Shown: positions 26,475 through 35,292 of the stretch, in pieces
Position numbering within the stretch: the first letter of the stretch is position 1
Layout: each line of letters opens with the position of its first letter
NCBI RefSeq assembly: GCF_024756275.1
Contig: NZ_JANUGQ010000025.1
Span: forward strand, 38,368 to 102,367
Direction of reading: 5' to 3'
Source: Streptomyces pyxinae
Lineage (GTDB): Bacteria > Actinomycetota > Actinomycetes > Streptomycetales > Streptomycetaceae
Length of the DNA: 64,000 bases
The notes under the pieces: generated by a model
The model's database searches: none
What the model saw: the letters and a program-made list of their open reading frames with translations, nothing else
What the model was told of the DNA's origin: nothing
Position numbers and translations under genes: made by a program

Positions 26475-27899
26475 ATGTCTGCTGCCCCGGTTCGCGTTCG
26501 TTTCGCCCCGTCCCCGACCGGCATGTTCCATGTCGGTGGTGCTCGGTCCGCTCTCTACAACTGGGCCGTGGCGCGACAGTCCGGCGGCACGTTCGTCCTG
26601 CGGATCGAGGACACCGACGCGGCCCGGAACAAGCCGGAGTGGATCGACGGGATCATCAACGCACTCGCGGCGATCGGCGTCCACGGCGAGGACGCGGCCT
26701 TCGAAGGGCCGTACTTCCAGTCGCACAACGCCGACCGGCACCGGGAGGCGGGGCTGCAGCTCTTCGCGGCCGGGAAGGCGTACTACTGCGACTGCACCCG
26801 GGAGCAGCTGAAGGAGCGCACCGGGTCGGATCACCTCGGGTATGACGGGTTCTGCCGGGGGCGGGGGCTGGCCTTCGAGGAGGGCCGGGCGCTGCGGTTC
26901 CGGACGCCGGACGAGGGCGAGACCGTCGTGGTCGACCTGATCCGCGGGGAGCCGGCGTTCCCGAACAGCGCGATCGAGGACTTCGTGATCGCCCGCGGTG
27001 ACGGGTCCCCGGTCTTCCTGATCGCCAACGTGGTCGACGACCTGGACGAGGGCATCACGCAGGTCATCCGTGGCGAGGAGCACCTGTCGAACACGCCGAA
27101 GCAGCAGCTGCTGTGGGAGGCCCTCGGCGCCAAGCCGCCGGTGTGGGCGCACCTGCCGGTGATCGTGAACGAGAAGCGGCAGAAGCTGTCCAAGCGCCGC
27201 GACAAGGTCGCGCTGGAGGACTACCTCGCCGAAGGCTTCCTCCCCGAAGCGATGGTGAACTACCTCATGCTCCTGGGTTGGGGGCCCGGCGGCGACCGGG
27301 AGATCATGCCGTACGAGGAGCTGGAGCAGCTCTTCCGGATCGAGGACGTCAACACCGCGCCGGCCTTCTTCGACGTGAAGAAGCTGACGGCGTTCAACGG
27401 CGACTACATCCGCGCGCTCTCGCCGGAGCAGTTCGCCAACGCCTGCGCGCCGTGGCTCGTCGCCCCGTACGCGCCGTGGGCCCCGGAGGCGTTCGACAAG
27501 GACCTGTTCGAGGTGGCGGCCCCGCTGGCCCAGACCCGACTGGCGCTGCTGTCGGAGATCACCAGCTACGTGGACTTCCTGTTCCTCGACCAGCCGGTCG
27601 AGGACGAGGCGTCGTGGAACAAGGCGATGAAGGTCGGCGCCGGTGACATCGTGTCCGACGCCCGTGCCGAGCTGGCCACCGTCGCGGACTGGAAGGCGGA
27701 CGACCTGAAGGCCGTCCTGCTCGCCGTCGGCGAGAAGCACGGCCTCAAGCTGGGCAAGGCCCAGGCGCCCATCCGGGTCGCGGTCACCGGCCGCACGATC
27801 GGACTCCCGCTGTTCGAGTCCATGGAGCTGCTCGGCCGGGACCGCGTGCTGGCCCGTTTGGACGCGGCGGCCAAGAAGCTGGCCGCCGCGCAGGCGTAG
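26475..27899 (+). CDS. gltX: Glutamyl-tRNA synthetase, element-borne second copy
   Basis: A complete 474-residue class I GluRS. It shows the HIGH-type region RFAPSPTGMFHVGGARSAL, FVLRIEDTDAARNK, the zinc-type region YYCDCTREQL, VIRGEEHLSNTPKQ and the KMSKS-type loop KLSKRRDK. It probably duplicates a host gltX outside the window, and its N-terminus differs from the usual Streptomyces enzyme (from memory). It sits next to the biosynthetic operon and ends 8 bases from the convergent glycosyltransferase. It may be a drug-resistant copy protecting the producer or may supply Glu-tRNA; both are inference. Confidence 0.94.
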   Translation: MSAAPVRVRFAPSPTGMFHVGGARSALYNWAVARQSGGTFVLRIEDTDAARNKPEWIDGIINALAAIGVHGEDAAFEGPYFQSHNADRHREAGLQLFAAGKAYYCDCTREQLKERTGSDHLGYDGFCRGRGLAFEEGRALRFRTPDEGETVVVDLIRGEPAFPNSAIEDFVIARGDGSPVFLIANVVDDLDEGITQVIRGEEHLSNTPKQQLLWEALGAKPPVWAHLPVIVNEKRQKLSKRRDKVALEDYLAEGFLPEAMVNYLMLLGWGPGGDREIMPYEELEQLFRIEDVNTAPAFFDVKKLTAFNGDYIRALSPEQFANACAPWLVAPYAPWAPEAFDKDLFEVAAPLAQTRLALLSEITSYVDFLFLDQPVEDEASWNKAMKVGAGDIVSDARAELATVADWKADDLKAVLLAVGEKHGLKLGKAQAPIRVAVTGRTIGLPLFESMELLGRDRVLARLDAAAKKLAAAQA

Positions 27900-27906
27900 C
27901 CGCCGG

Positions 27907-28893
27907 TCAGGCGACCTTCGCGAGAAGGTCGCCCCAGGCGTTGCCGAAGTAGTTCAGATCGAACCGGGCCAGGGCCTCATAGGCGGCCTTGGTCTCGGTC
28001 TGGCGCGCCGCCGCGCGTTCCCGGACCTGCGCCGGGAGGCGGCCGAGGTCCGGGGCCGGCTGACCGGTCAGCGCGGCGAGGTCGCCCAGGCCGGCCACCG
28101 GTCGGATCAGACAGGGCAGGCCGAGCAGCAGGGCCTCGGCAGCGCAGCGGCTCCAGCCCTCCCGCATCTGAGGGAGGAAGACGCCGACGTCGCACGCGCA
28201 CAGCAGCCGCAGGTACCGCTCACGGTCGACGTCGTAGTGGGCGCCGTCGAGGCCGATGGTGTTGCTGCCGCTGGTGATCACGCGCAGTCCTGGCGCGTCG
28301 GCCAGGGCCGCCGAGACCTCTTTGGTGCCCTTCCAGTGCACGGCCTTGCCCGCGTACACCCCGAGCACGTCCGGGGACAGACCGAACTCGGCGCGGCACT
28401 CGGCGCGGTCGAAGCCGCGGGCCCGCTCGACCTCCGCCATGTCGAAGGCGTTGTAGATCACCCGGACGTTGCGGACGCCTCGGGCCTGGAGGAAGCCGGC
28501 CCAGTACGGGGCGACGCAGACCACGGCGGCGCACTGGGGCAGTACGCGGAAGAGGCGCTCCCAGAACATGGCTTCGACGGGAGCGGAGTCGTGCTGCAGC
28601 GGCTCGTAGTGGTGCAGGAGGAACACCGTGCGGGCCCGCATCTCCGGTGTGAAGAGCAACAGGCTCAGGTCGTCCCACATGAAGGTGCCGGTGGTGCTGT
28701 CGAGCGCCCGGATGGTCGGGGCCAGGCGGGCGAGGTGGCGGAGCTTGCGCCAGCGGCGGACGCGGTAGGTGCGCTTGTGGTCCGGGACCGTGCGCCATTC
28801 CACGTCGTCGGCCGTCGCCTCGTGGAGCATCCGCAGGTAGACCCGGCCGCCAGTCCGGCCGACCGGCTCCATCGAGTAGACGACCCGCTTCAC
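27907..28893 (-). CDS. Glycosyltransferase, GT4-like
   Basis: This 328-residue glycosyltransferase is the last gene of the biosynthetic operon. Visible are a short first Rossmann half, then NVRVIYNAFDMAEVERARG and LGVYAGKAVHWKGTKEVSAA, and the donor-site region VGVFLPQMREGWSRCAAEA (EGxxxxxxE-like) followed by GLPCLIRPVAGLGDL. This is the GT-B, family 4 layout. The donor and acceptor are unknown. Its ATG overlaps the stop of the HD-domain gene by four bases. Confidence 0.8.
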   Translation of the reverse strand: MKRVVYSMEPVGRTGGRVYLRMLHEATADDVEWRTVPDHKRTYRVRRWRKLRHLARLAPTIRALDSTTGTFMWDDLSLLLFTPEMRARTVFLLHHYEPLQHDSAPVEAMFWERLFRVLPQCAAVVCVAPYWAGFLQARGVRNVRVIYNAFDMAEVERARGFDRAECRAEFGLSPDVLGVYAGKAVHWKGTKEVSAALADAPGLRVITSGSNTIGLDGAHYDVDRERYLRLLCACDVGVFLPQMREGWSRCAAEALLLGLPCLIRPVAGLGDLAALTGQPAPDLGRLPAQVRERAAARQTETKAAYEALARFDLNYFGNAWGDLLAKVA

Positions 28894-29504
28894 GGACGTA
28901 CCCCCTGTTGGTGTCGGACGTACTCGGCGTGGAGCAGCGTGGACATGGCCTCCAGGTGGGGGCTGAGGCCGCAGGCGGCGTCGGCGAGCGGGAGGTAGAA
29001 GTCCTGCAGGCTCTGAAGGAACCGTCGGCGCCTGTCGGCGTTGGGCGAGGCGGCGAGATCGCGGAGGTTGTGGAGGCGGTCGGCGAGCCGGACGAGGAGG
29101 TCCTCGGGTGGGAGCGCGGCCTGCTTGAAGCGCCAGCGGGTCTCGTCGCCGGCGGTCTTGGGGCGCTGTTCGAGGCGGTGGTCGGCCGTCATCGCACGCA
29201 GGCGGTCGGTGAACGGGGCGCCGAGGTGCTGGACGATCAGCGCCTCCGACTCGGGGGCCACCTCCAAGGCGTCGTGGAGAAGGGCGAGGAGGAGGGTTTC
29301 GACCTGGCTGACCCTAATCTCGGTGGCGAGCAGCGTGATGATGGTGAGTGGGTGTTCCAGGTAGGGCGTGCCCTGGTCGCGGGTGTGGCCGTCGTAGATA
29401 GTGAGGGCGAGGGCGCCGGCGACGCGGGCGCGGGACTGCTCGTCCGTGCTCCACGCGGCAGCGCCGAGCACGGTGAGAACGTGGTCCAGGTCGATGGGGT
29501 TCAT
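28890..29504 (-). CDS. HD-domain phosphohydrolase, SpoT/MESH1-like
   Basis: A 204-residue HD protein. Metal-site residues are seen in PYLEHPLTIITLL (His), LLLALLHDALEVAPE (HD pair) and VRLADRLHNLRDLA (Asp of the HD fold). This resembles the hydrolase domain of RelA/SpoT proteins and the small MESH1 type, without synthetase or TGS domains. It could hydrolyse (p)ppGpp or a nucleotide intermediate of the pathway. GAGGTGAAGCGG precedes the ATG. It is sandwiched without gaps in the operon. Confidence 0.82.
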   Translation of the reverse strand: MNPIDLDHVLTVLGAAAWSTDEQSRARVAGALALTIYDGHTRDQGTPYLEHPLTIITLLATEIRVSQVETLLLALLHDALEVAPESEALIVQHLGAPFTDRLRAMTADHRLEQRPKTAGDETRWRFKQAALPPEDLLVRLADRLHNLRDLAASPNADRRRRFLQSLQDFYLPLADAACGLSPHLEAMSTLLHAEYVRHQQGVRP

Positions 29505-29509
29505 CCGCT

Positions 29510-31225
29510 TCACCTCGTACGGGGGGCCGTTGCACGGGGGTCGGGCACGTGGTCGGCGAGGAGCAGGGTGTCGCCGACCGCCAGGGCGTCGAGGCCGAGG
29601 TCCGCCGCCGCTGCCACGGCCTGCTCGGCGGTCCGCAGGATCGGGGCGCCCTTGCGGTTGAAGGACGTGTTCAGCAGCAGCGGCAGTCCGGTGCGCTCGT
29701 GGAACTGCTCCAGGAGTTCGTGCAGGCCCTGGTGGTCGGGGGCGACGGACTGGACGCGAGCGGTGCCGTCGTGGTGGGTGACCGCAGCGATGCGGTCCGC
29801 TCGGCATCGGCGGACGCGGGCGACGCGGTTCATGAAGGGGTCGCCCGCCGACATGAACCACTCCGTGGCGTGCTCGGCGAGGACCGCCGGGGCGAAGGGG
29901 CGGTACGTGGCTCGCTTCTTGATCGCGTTGAGCCGGTCGCGCGTGGCGGCGTGACCGGGGTGGGCGAGGATCGAGCGATGGCCGAGGGCTCGCGGCCCGA
30001 ACTCAAGCTGTCCCTGCACCCAGCCGACGATGTGGTGTTCCGCGAGGAGCGCGGCCACCGTGGGCGCCAGACCCGGGCCGAGGTCGGTCAGCGCGCGGTA
30101 TCCGGCCGGCACCGCAGTGGCTGGCAGGGCGCCCGGGTGCGGGCCCCAGGCCGCGTCGGTCGGCACAGGGAGGCGCTCTTGGCCGAGCTGGTAGTGCCAG
30201 CCGTAGAGCGCGGCGCCCACGGCAGTGCCCGCGTCGTGCGGGGCCGGTGCCACGAAGAGGGTGTCGAAGCCGCTGTCGGCTGCCAGCTGGCCGTTGAGGT
30301 GGGAGTTCAGGGCGCATCCGCCGGAGAACACCAACGTCGAGGCTCTGGTGAGCCGACGCAGGTGGCGGGCGATGTGGACGACGGATTCCGCGAAGACCTC
30401 CTGGACGGCGGCGGCCAGGTCGGCCCGCTCGTGGTCCGGCTGCTCCGCGACGTTGTCGGCGGTCCAGGCCCGGCCCGCGAGCAGCAGCGGTGTGCTGCTG
30501 TCTGCCGAGCCCCAGGGGTGGTCGATGCGGACCTCGCCGTCGTCGCAGAGCCGGACCAGCTCGCGGATCTGCGCTCCGTAGCGCTGGGGATCGCCGAAGG
30601 CCGCGAGCGCCATCATGCTGCCCTCGGGCTCGTCGCCGGGCGGGATCACCCGCCGCGCGAGGTTCCGGTAGAAGTGCCCGAGGGAGGAGTGAACGCGCCG
30701 GGGGCCGGCCGGGCTGGGTACGACGGTCGGCATGCCTTGGTGAAGGCGGTCGATGCGATCGGGCCGCAGGTCGTACTCGGTGATGCGCTCGCGGCCAGGG
30801 CCGAAGTCGGAGCCGAGGGAGGAGCCGCCGGCGTCGATGACAAGGCCGGCCGCGTGGTCGTGGCCGGAGAGCAGGTAGCCGGAGAGAACGTGGGCCGTGT
30901 GGTGGGAGAGGAGGCGAAGGTGTTCGCCGAGCGGGGCGGGCAGGAGGGCGGCGAGCTCGTCGCGCTCCTCGGCCAGCCACCAGCCGGAGGCGGGGTTGGG
31001 ACGCATGGAGGCGGCCCAGACGGCGTCGATGTCCTGCGGTTCGAGGCCGGCGGCCTCCAGGCACCACTGGAGCGCGCGAGTCGGGGAGGTGAGCGTGCCC
31101 TTGCGGGTGGGGTGGTTGTGTTTGACGCCGCTCCAGCGTTCCTCTTCGGCCGCGTAGAGGCGGCCGTCGACGAGTAAGGCGGCGCTGGTGTCGTGGTGGA
31201 AGTTCAGTCCGAGGACTGCGGGCAT
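29510..31225 (-). CDS. Carbamoyltransferase (NodU/TobZ family)
   Basis: A 571-residue carbamoyltransferase with the two-domain architecture that makes carbamoyl-AMP from carbamoyl phosphate and ATP, then passes the carbamoyl group to a hydroxyl. Motifs are LGLNFHHDTSAALLVDG, HHTAHVLSGYLLSGHDHA (metal His pair), VFSGGCALNSHLNG, FGPRALGHRSILAHP and LLLNTSFNRKGAPI. Such enzymes decorate sugars or polyketides in antibiotics (tobramycin, novobiocin, cephamycin). Here it strongly suggests the operon makes a carbamoylated small molecule. Confidence 0.92.
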   Translation of the reverse strand: MPAVLGLNFHHDTSAALLVDGRLYAAEEERWSGVKHNHPTRKGTLTSPTRALQWCLEAAGLEPQDIDAVWAASMRPNPASGWWLAEERDELAALLPAPLGEHLRLLSHHTAHVLSGYLLSGHDHAAGLVIDAGGSSLGSDFGPGRERITEYDLRPDRIDRLHQGMPTVVPSPAGPRRVHSSLGHFYRNLARRVIPPGDEPEGSMMALAAFGDPQRYGAQIRELVRLCDDGEVRIDHPWGSADSSTPLLLAGRAWTADNVAEQPDHERADLAAAVQEVFAESVVHIARHLRRLTRASTLVFSGGCALNSHLNGQLAADSGFDTLFVAPAPHDAGTAVGAALYGWHYQLGQERLPVPTDAAWGPHPGALPATAVPAGYRALTDLGPGLAPTVAALLAEHHIVGWVQGQLEFGPRALGHRSILAHPGHAATRDRLNAIKKRATYRPFAPAVLAEHATEWFMSAGDPFMNRVARVRRCRADRIAAVTHHDGTARVQSVAPDHQGLHELLEQFHERTGLPLLLNTSFNRKGAPILRTAEQAVAAAADLGLDALAVGDTLLLADHVPDPRATAPRTR

Positions 31226-31248
31226 GGTGGTGTACCTCCGGTCTGGGG

Positions 31249-32046
31249 TCAGACGGTGAGGGCCGGGGTGGGGAGGAGGGCGGCGCCGGAGTCGGTGTAC
31301 TCGTGGCAGCGCAGGCAGAACCGGAAGTGGTGGCTGCGGGGCGCGAACACCTTGGCCGCGAAGTCCTCGTCCCAGATGCTGAATTCGCTGTCGTCATTCG
31401 CCATGGCGTTGAAGCAGCGGTAGCAGGACCCGTCCATCTCGATCATCAGGTGCTGGTCGAGGTAGCGGTCGCAGATGCCGCGCAGCTCGTTCGCCGGCTG
31501 GCCGACGTCGACGTGGTGCACGTGGTTGGTGACGTGGATGGCACCGTACGTGTCACACAGCCTCGCGAGCTGTGCGAGGCGGATGGAACTGATGCCTTCC
31601 AGAACGCTGTTGATGATCACGGTCTTGCCTGCCTCTCGGAGGCGGGGCACGACGCTGTGGACCTCGTCGTAGTTCTCGTGCTCGTCGTCGCAGCCGATGA
31701 GGACCTGGTCGTACGAGCGGAGGGTGGCCTCCATGATCCGCTTGTTGCGGGCCAGGATGATGGCGTTCGTGCCCAGGACCATGACCTTGTCCGGCAGGCG
31801 GGTGCGGGCCGCGTCGCTGAGGGCGGGGAAATCCCGATGCACGGTGGGCTCGCCGCCGTTGATGTGCAGCTGCTGGAAGGGGATGGTCTCCAGCCGGGTC
31901 AGGATGGTGGAGAACAGCTCCAGGGACATGTTCTCGCCCTGGGCGCCGTCGGCGAAGATGCAGAAGTCGCAGGATCGGTTGCACTTCGTCGTGATCTTGA
32001 TCTTGGCCGTCCTCAGGGTGCGGGGCATGGGCGCACGCGCGGGCAT
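31249..32046 (-). CDS. Radical SAM enzyme with C-terminal Cys cluster
   Basis: A 265-residue radical SAM protein. The CxxxCxxC cluster site is KCNRSCDFC near residue 22, followed by the SAM-binding GGEPTVHRDF. A C-terminal Cys group (SCYRCFNAM and FCLRCHEY) suggests an auxiliary iron-sulfur cluster of SPASM/twitch type. The substrate is unknown; no small peptide precursor is seen beside it. AAGGAG seven bases before the ATG at 32046 supports the start. Confidence 0.85.
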   Translation of the reverse strand: MPARAPMPRTLRTAKIKITTKCNRSCDFCIFADGAQGENMSLELFSTILTRLETIPFQQLHINGGEPTVHRDFPALSDAARTRLPDKVMVLGTNAIILARNKRIMEATLRSYDQVLIGCDDEHENYDEVHSVVPRLREAGKTVIINSVLEGISSIRLAQLARLCDTYGAIHVTNHVHHVDVGQPANELRGICDRYLDQHLMIEMDGSCYRCFNAMANDDSEFSIWDEDFAAKVFAPRSHHFRFCLRCHEYTDSGAALLPTPALTV

Positions 32047-32062
32047 GGCGGGACTCCTTGGG

Positions 32063-33181
32063 TCAGGGGTGGACGTCGCCGGGGGTGAGGCTGAGGAAGT
32101 CCTGCACGGTGGACTTCTGCCGGTGCCAGAGCGAGAGGGTTGCGCGCAGGGTGCCGGCGGTGGTCGGTCCGGTGGGGATCAGCGCCGCCATCCGGGCGGC
32201 CAGCCGCTGGGCGGGAGTGGCCTCGTCGGCCGCGAGCGCGTTCAGGGTCTGTGCGGCGGCTCGGAGTTCCTTCGCCTCGCGCCGGATCAGGTAGTCCGTC
32301 GCCACGCCGGGCGGCGGGTCGAGGTAGTACAGCCAGCGGGCGACTCGTACGCGGAGCATCCCGGCGGTCATCACCCAGTCTGTACGGGCGTGCTCCTCGC
32401 CCTGGCTGGCGGGGCCGTTCGCGTCGGGAACGCGGCGCATCGCAGCCTCCAGAGCGACATGGGCCGTGCGGAGCAGGTGACGCGGACTCCGCGGACGGGC
32501 ATCGGATCGATCTTCGGCGTGCCCGAGGAACAGCTCGGCGTACCCGTCCAGCCCGTCCGGCCTCCACTGAGTGAGGGCGGCCGTCTTGCCGGGGCACCGG
32601 GTCCGTGTCGCGAGCGCGGCGGCGGCGAACCAGCACGGAGCGAGGTAGTGCCAGGCCACGCAGTGGCGCCGGTACGCGGCGATGTCCTCCACCACGTTGT
32701 CCGTACTGTCCGCCGCCAGCTGGTACCGGCCGCCCAGCCGCCCCTGGAGGATGCCCCGGTAGAACCGCTCGTCGACCTCGCACCACGGCGCCATCTGGGC
32801 CCGGGACTTCCAACGCTGGAAGTCCCGGGCGCTCCCGCTGATCAGCGACCAGGTCGCGATCTCGGGTGCGGAGACGAGCCGCCCGTCCGCCTCGGCCACG
32901 GTGAACGCGAAGCCGGGCGGATGCTCCAGGAGACGCCGGTGGGAGACCTCCCTGCCGACCGCGGCGGTGTGCGCGGCGGCCAGGCGGTGGTTCCACTCCT
33001 CCCAGTCCGCCGGGGCCTGGGAGAGAAGGACCCGGACGTCGATGTCGGAGTGGGGAGCAAGCAGGTCGGCCGGCTGCCACTTGTGGGTGAGCATCACCGC
33101 CCCGACACCATGGGCGTCCAGCTCGCGTTCGTACAGCGCTCCGAGCCCCAGGTAGAGGGACGGCGCTTCGACCACCGCCAT
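32063..33181 (-). CDS. Nucleotidyltransferase-like protein
   Basis: A 372-residue protein I cannot place with certainty. Near residue 44 it reads LLAPHSDIDVRVLL, resembling the hxDxD site of minimal nucleotidyltransferases, though the usual GS upstream is not clear. The rest is helical with several Trp/His-rich stretches. Start ATG at 33181 overlaps the preceding stop (ATGA), so it is translated with the upstream radical SAM gene. It may adenylylate an intermediate or be a structural relative without activity. Confidence 0.6.
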   Translation of the reverse strand: MAVVEAPSLYLGLGALYERELDAHGVGAVMLTHKWQPADLLAPHSDIDVRVLLSQAPADWEEWNHRLAAAHTAAVGREVSHRRLLEHPPGFAFTVAEADGRLVSAPEIATWSLISGSARDFQRWKSRAQMAPWCEVDERFYRGILQGRLGGRYQLAADSTDNVVEDIAAYRRHCVAWHYLAPCWFAAAALATRTRCPGKTAALTQWRPDGLDGYAELFLGHAEDRSDARPRSPRHLLRTAHVALEAAMRRVPDANGPASQGEEHARTDWVMTAGMLRVRVARWLYYLDPPPGVATDYLIRREAKELRAAAQTLNALAADEATPAQRLAARMAALIPTGPTTAGTLRATLSLWHRQKSTVQDFLSLTPGDVHP

Positions 33182-34290
33182 CACCTTTCCCCCGAGGAGG
33201 CGCGGGCGCAGGCGGGCCGGGCCGCGTCCGCGTTGAGGAGAGGCAGCACGGGCAGGACGGGGGTGCCTTCGGGGTGCTCCATCCGGTCCCAGCGCAGGTC
33301 GTAGTCGACGTAGTGGAAGCCCTGCCAGGCGTCGTTGGTGTTGCGGTCGAGCATGGCCTGGAAGAGGTGGGCGAAGGCGTCGCCGAGGGTGCCCTCGGCA
33401 AGGTGAGGCTTCAGGGGGATGTCGCGGTTGTGGAGGATGCACGGGCGGGCCACACCAGTGGGCGTGATCTTGATGCGGTTGGCGTCGGAGCAGGTGGCGC
33501 AGCTGGAGTTGGAGATGAACCCGATCGAGCCCGCCCAGCCGTCCGGGCGGAGGTACTGCCCGGGGCTGCGGACCCCGAGCTCGTCCCTGCGGACCTCGCC
33601 GGCGTTCGAGAACCACTCGTGGAGACGGTCGCGGACTTCCGCCTCGTTGATGAACTCGGTGTCGAAGAGCGCCTGCGCGGGGCCGATGTTCTGGAGTTCG
33701 ATCAGACGGACGGCAATGGGCAGGTCGTGGGCGAGCTCGGCCACGGCGAAGGCGTCGTTCAGATAGGTGCGCTGGAGAACACAGTTGATCTTCACGCGCA
33801 GGCCGACGGCGAGGGCGGTGTCGAGGGTGCGCCGGGTGACGCGCGGGTCGCCGCCGCCCATGATCTCGGCGGACCGGGTGGGGTCGAGGCTGTGGAGGCT
33901 GAGGTTGAGGTACGTCAGGCCGGCACTGTGGAGCTGTTCGACGCTCAGACCACGGCGCAGGTTGCCGTGGCTGGTCATGCCGATCGCGGCGTCGGGTCCG
34001 AGGCCGTCGGCGAGGGCCGAGATCACGTCGAGGATGTCCGCGCGGAGGGTCGGCTCGCCGCCGGAGCAGTGCGCCTTCTTGATCTTCCAGGCGCCGGCCT
34101 CGGCGGCGATGGCCGCGTAGTCGGAAGCGGTCAGGGGGCGGTCCTTGTGCCCGTAGTCCGGCATGCAGCGGGGCTTGCAGAACACGCAGTCCAGGTTGCA
34201 GAGCGAGTTCAGGGTGAAGGCCAGGTAGGGGTGGTTGCGGCCGGTCGCCGCGAAGGCGGCGGCCAGGTCGCGGCGGTGCGTGGCGGGCAT
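33181..34290 (-). CDS. MoaA-like radical SAM enzyme with two cluster sites
   Basis: A 369-residue protein. The N-terminal radical SAM site is LCNLDCVFCKPRC, with SGGEPTLRAD for SAM. A second Cys motif, SCATCSDANRIKITPTG and the Cys in ARPCILHN, matches the C-terminal cluster of MoaA, which binds GTP there. There are no other molybdopterin genes nearby, so this is more likely a pathway enzyme acting on a nucleotide. It is located mid-operon, three bases from the dehydrogenase gene. Confidence 0.87.
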   Translation of the reverse strand: MPATHRRDLAAAFAATGRNHPYLAFTLNSLCNLDCVFCKPRCMPDYGHKDRPLTASDYAAIAAEAGAWKIKKAHCSGGEPTLRADILDVISALADGLGPDAAIGMTSHGNLRRGLSVEQLHSAGLTYLNLSLHSLDPTRSAEIMGGGDPRVTRRTLDTALAVGLRVKINCVLQRTYLNDAFAVAELAHDLPIAVRLIELQNIGPAQALFDTEFINEAEVRDRLHEWFSNAGEVRRDELGVRSPGQYLRPDGWAGSIGFISNSSCATCSDANRIKITPTGVARPCILHNRDIPLKPHLAEGTLGDAFAHLFQAMLDRNTNDAWQGFHYVDYDLRWDRMEHPEGTPVLPVLPLLNADAARPACARASSGER

Positions 34291-34293
34291 CGG

Positions 34294-35292
34294 TCAGCCT
34301 CCTACGAGGGGAATGCGGACAGCGGGCACCTCGGCCAGACCGTCGAGCGGCTGGCCGGTGAGGTAGCGGCGCAGGTTGTCGGCGAAGAACGCGACCGCCT
34401 CGTTCATGTACGTGCGGCTGAGCGTGGAGCTCTTCGGCGTGAGGACGACCCGGGGGTGGAGCCGCAGCGGATGGCGGGCGGGCAGCGGTTTCGGGTCGAA
34501 GACGTCCAGCGCGGCGCCGCGAAGGCGGCCGGCGCTGAGGGTGGCCAGGAGGGCTGCCTGGTCGACGGTCGACGCGCGGCCGAGGTTGAGGAACACGGAC
34601 CTCGGCTTGAACGCCGTGAAGAGGCCGTGGTCGAAGAAGCGGTCCGTGGCCCGCGTGGCGGGCAGCAGATCGACCACCACGTCGGCGACGGCGACCGCCT
34701 GGTGCACCGCCGACGTGTGCGTCCACGTGATCCCGCCCTCGGCGGCCACCGGCGGCGTCCGCCGTACGCCGATGACGTCCATCCCGAAGGAGCGGGCCGA
34801 ACGAGCGAGGTGTTCGCCGATGCTGCCGCAACCGACGATGGTCATCGTCGCCCCCGCCAGGTCGAAGAACTCCTCGGCCAGGTCGTCCTTCCACCAGGTC
34901 CGGTTCCGCTGGGCGAGCTGGCTCATGAACAACCCGCGTGAGAAGCCCAGGACCATCCCCATGGCGTGCTCGGCCATGGGCCTGCCGTGGAACCCGTACG
35001 AGCGGGTCAGCGCCACCCCGACCGAGTGGGCCTCGGCGACGGGCAGATGGTCGGTGCCGGCGGCCGGGGAAGCGATCCACCTCAGACGAGGCGCGCCGAA
35101 CAGCCACGACGGCTTGAACATCCAGCCGAAGTAGACGTGCGCCTCGGCCAGCTGGTGCGGCACGGCCTCCTCGGTCGCCGTACGGAACTCGACACAGGGG
35201 AAGGCAGCGGTCAACGCCCGCTCGTGCTCGGCGGACAACCGCCAGAAGGAGTGCGGGGACTCCAGACTGATCAACACGACCGGCCGGTTCAT
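34294..35292 (-). CDS. D-2-hydroxyacid dehydrogenase-like protein, catalytic His changed
   Basis: This 332-residue protein is of the D-isomer-specific 2-hydroxyacid dehydrogenase family. The NAD site is TIVGCGSIGEHLARSA, the conserved Arg is in FLNLGRASTVDQAAL, and ALDVFDPKPLP follows. In place of the usual catalytic His (LTPH) it reads VVLTPKSSTLSRTY, a Lys. It may have a modified reaction or work as a binding protein. Start ATG 35292 overlaps the glycosyltransferase stop by four bases. Confidence 0.85.
   Translation of the reverse strand: MNRPVVLISLESPHSFWRLSAEHERALTAAFPCVEFRTATEEAVPHQLAEAHVYFGWMFKPSWLFGAPRLRWIASPAAGTDHLPVAEAHSVGVALTRSYGFHGRPMAEHAMGMVLGFSRGLFMSQLAQRNRTWWKDDLAEEFFDLAGATMTIVGCGSIGEHLARSARSFGMDVIGVRRTPPVAAEGGITWTHTSAVHQAVAVADVVVDLLPATRATDRFFDHGLFTAFKPRSVFLNLGRASTVDQAALLATLSAGRLRGAALDVFDPKPLPARHPLRLHPRVVLTPKSSTLSRTYMNEAVAFFADNLRRYLTGQPLDGLAEVPAVRIPLVGG

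Noticed and set aside
31249..34290. Radical SAM genes as a peptide (RiPP) maturation system
   Set aside because: No precursor peptide or RRE-like gene is visible within the operon, and the MoaA-like C-terminal cluster points to a nucleotide-type substrate.
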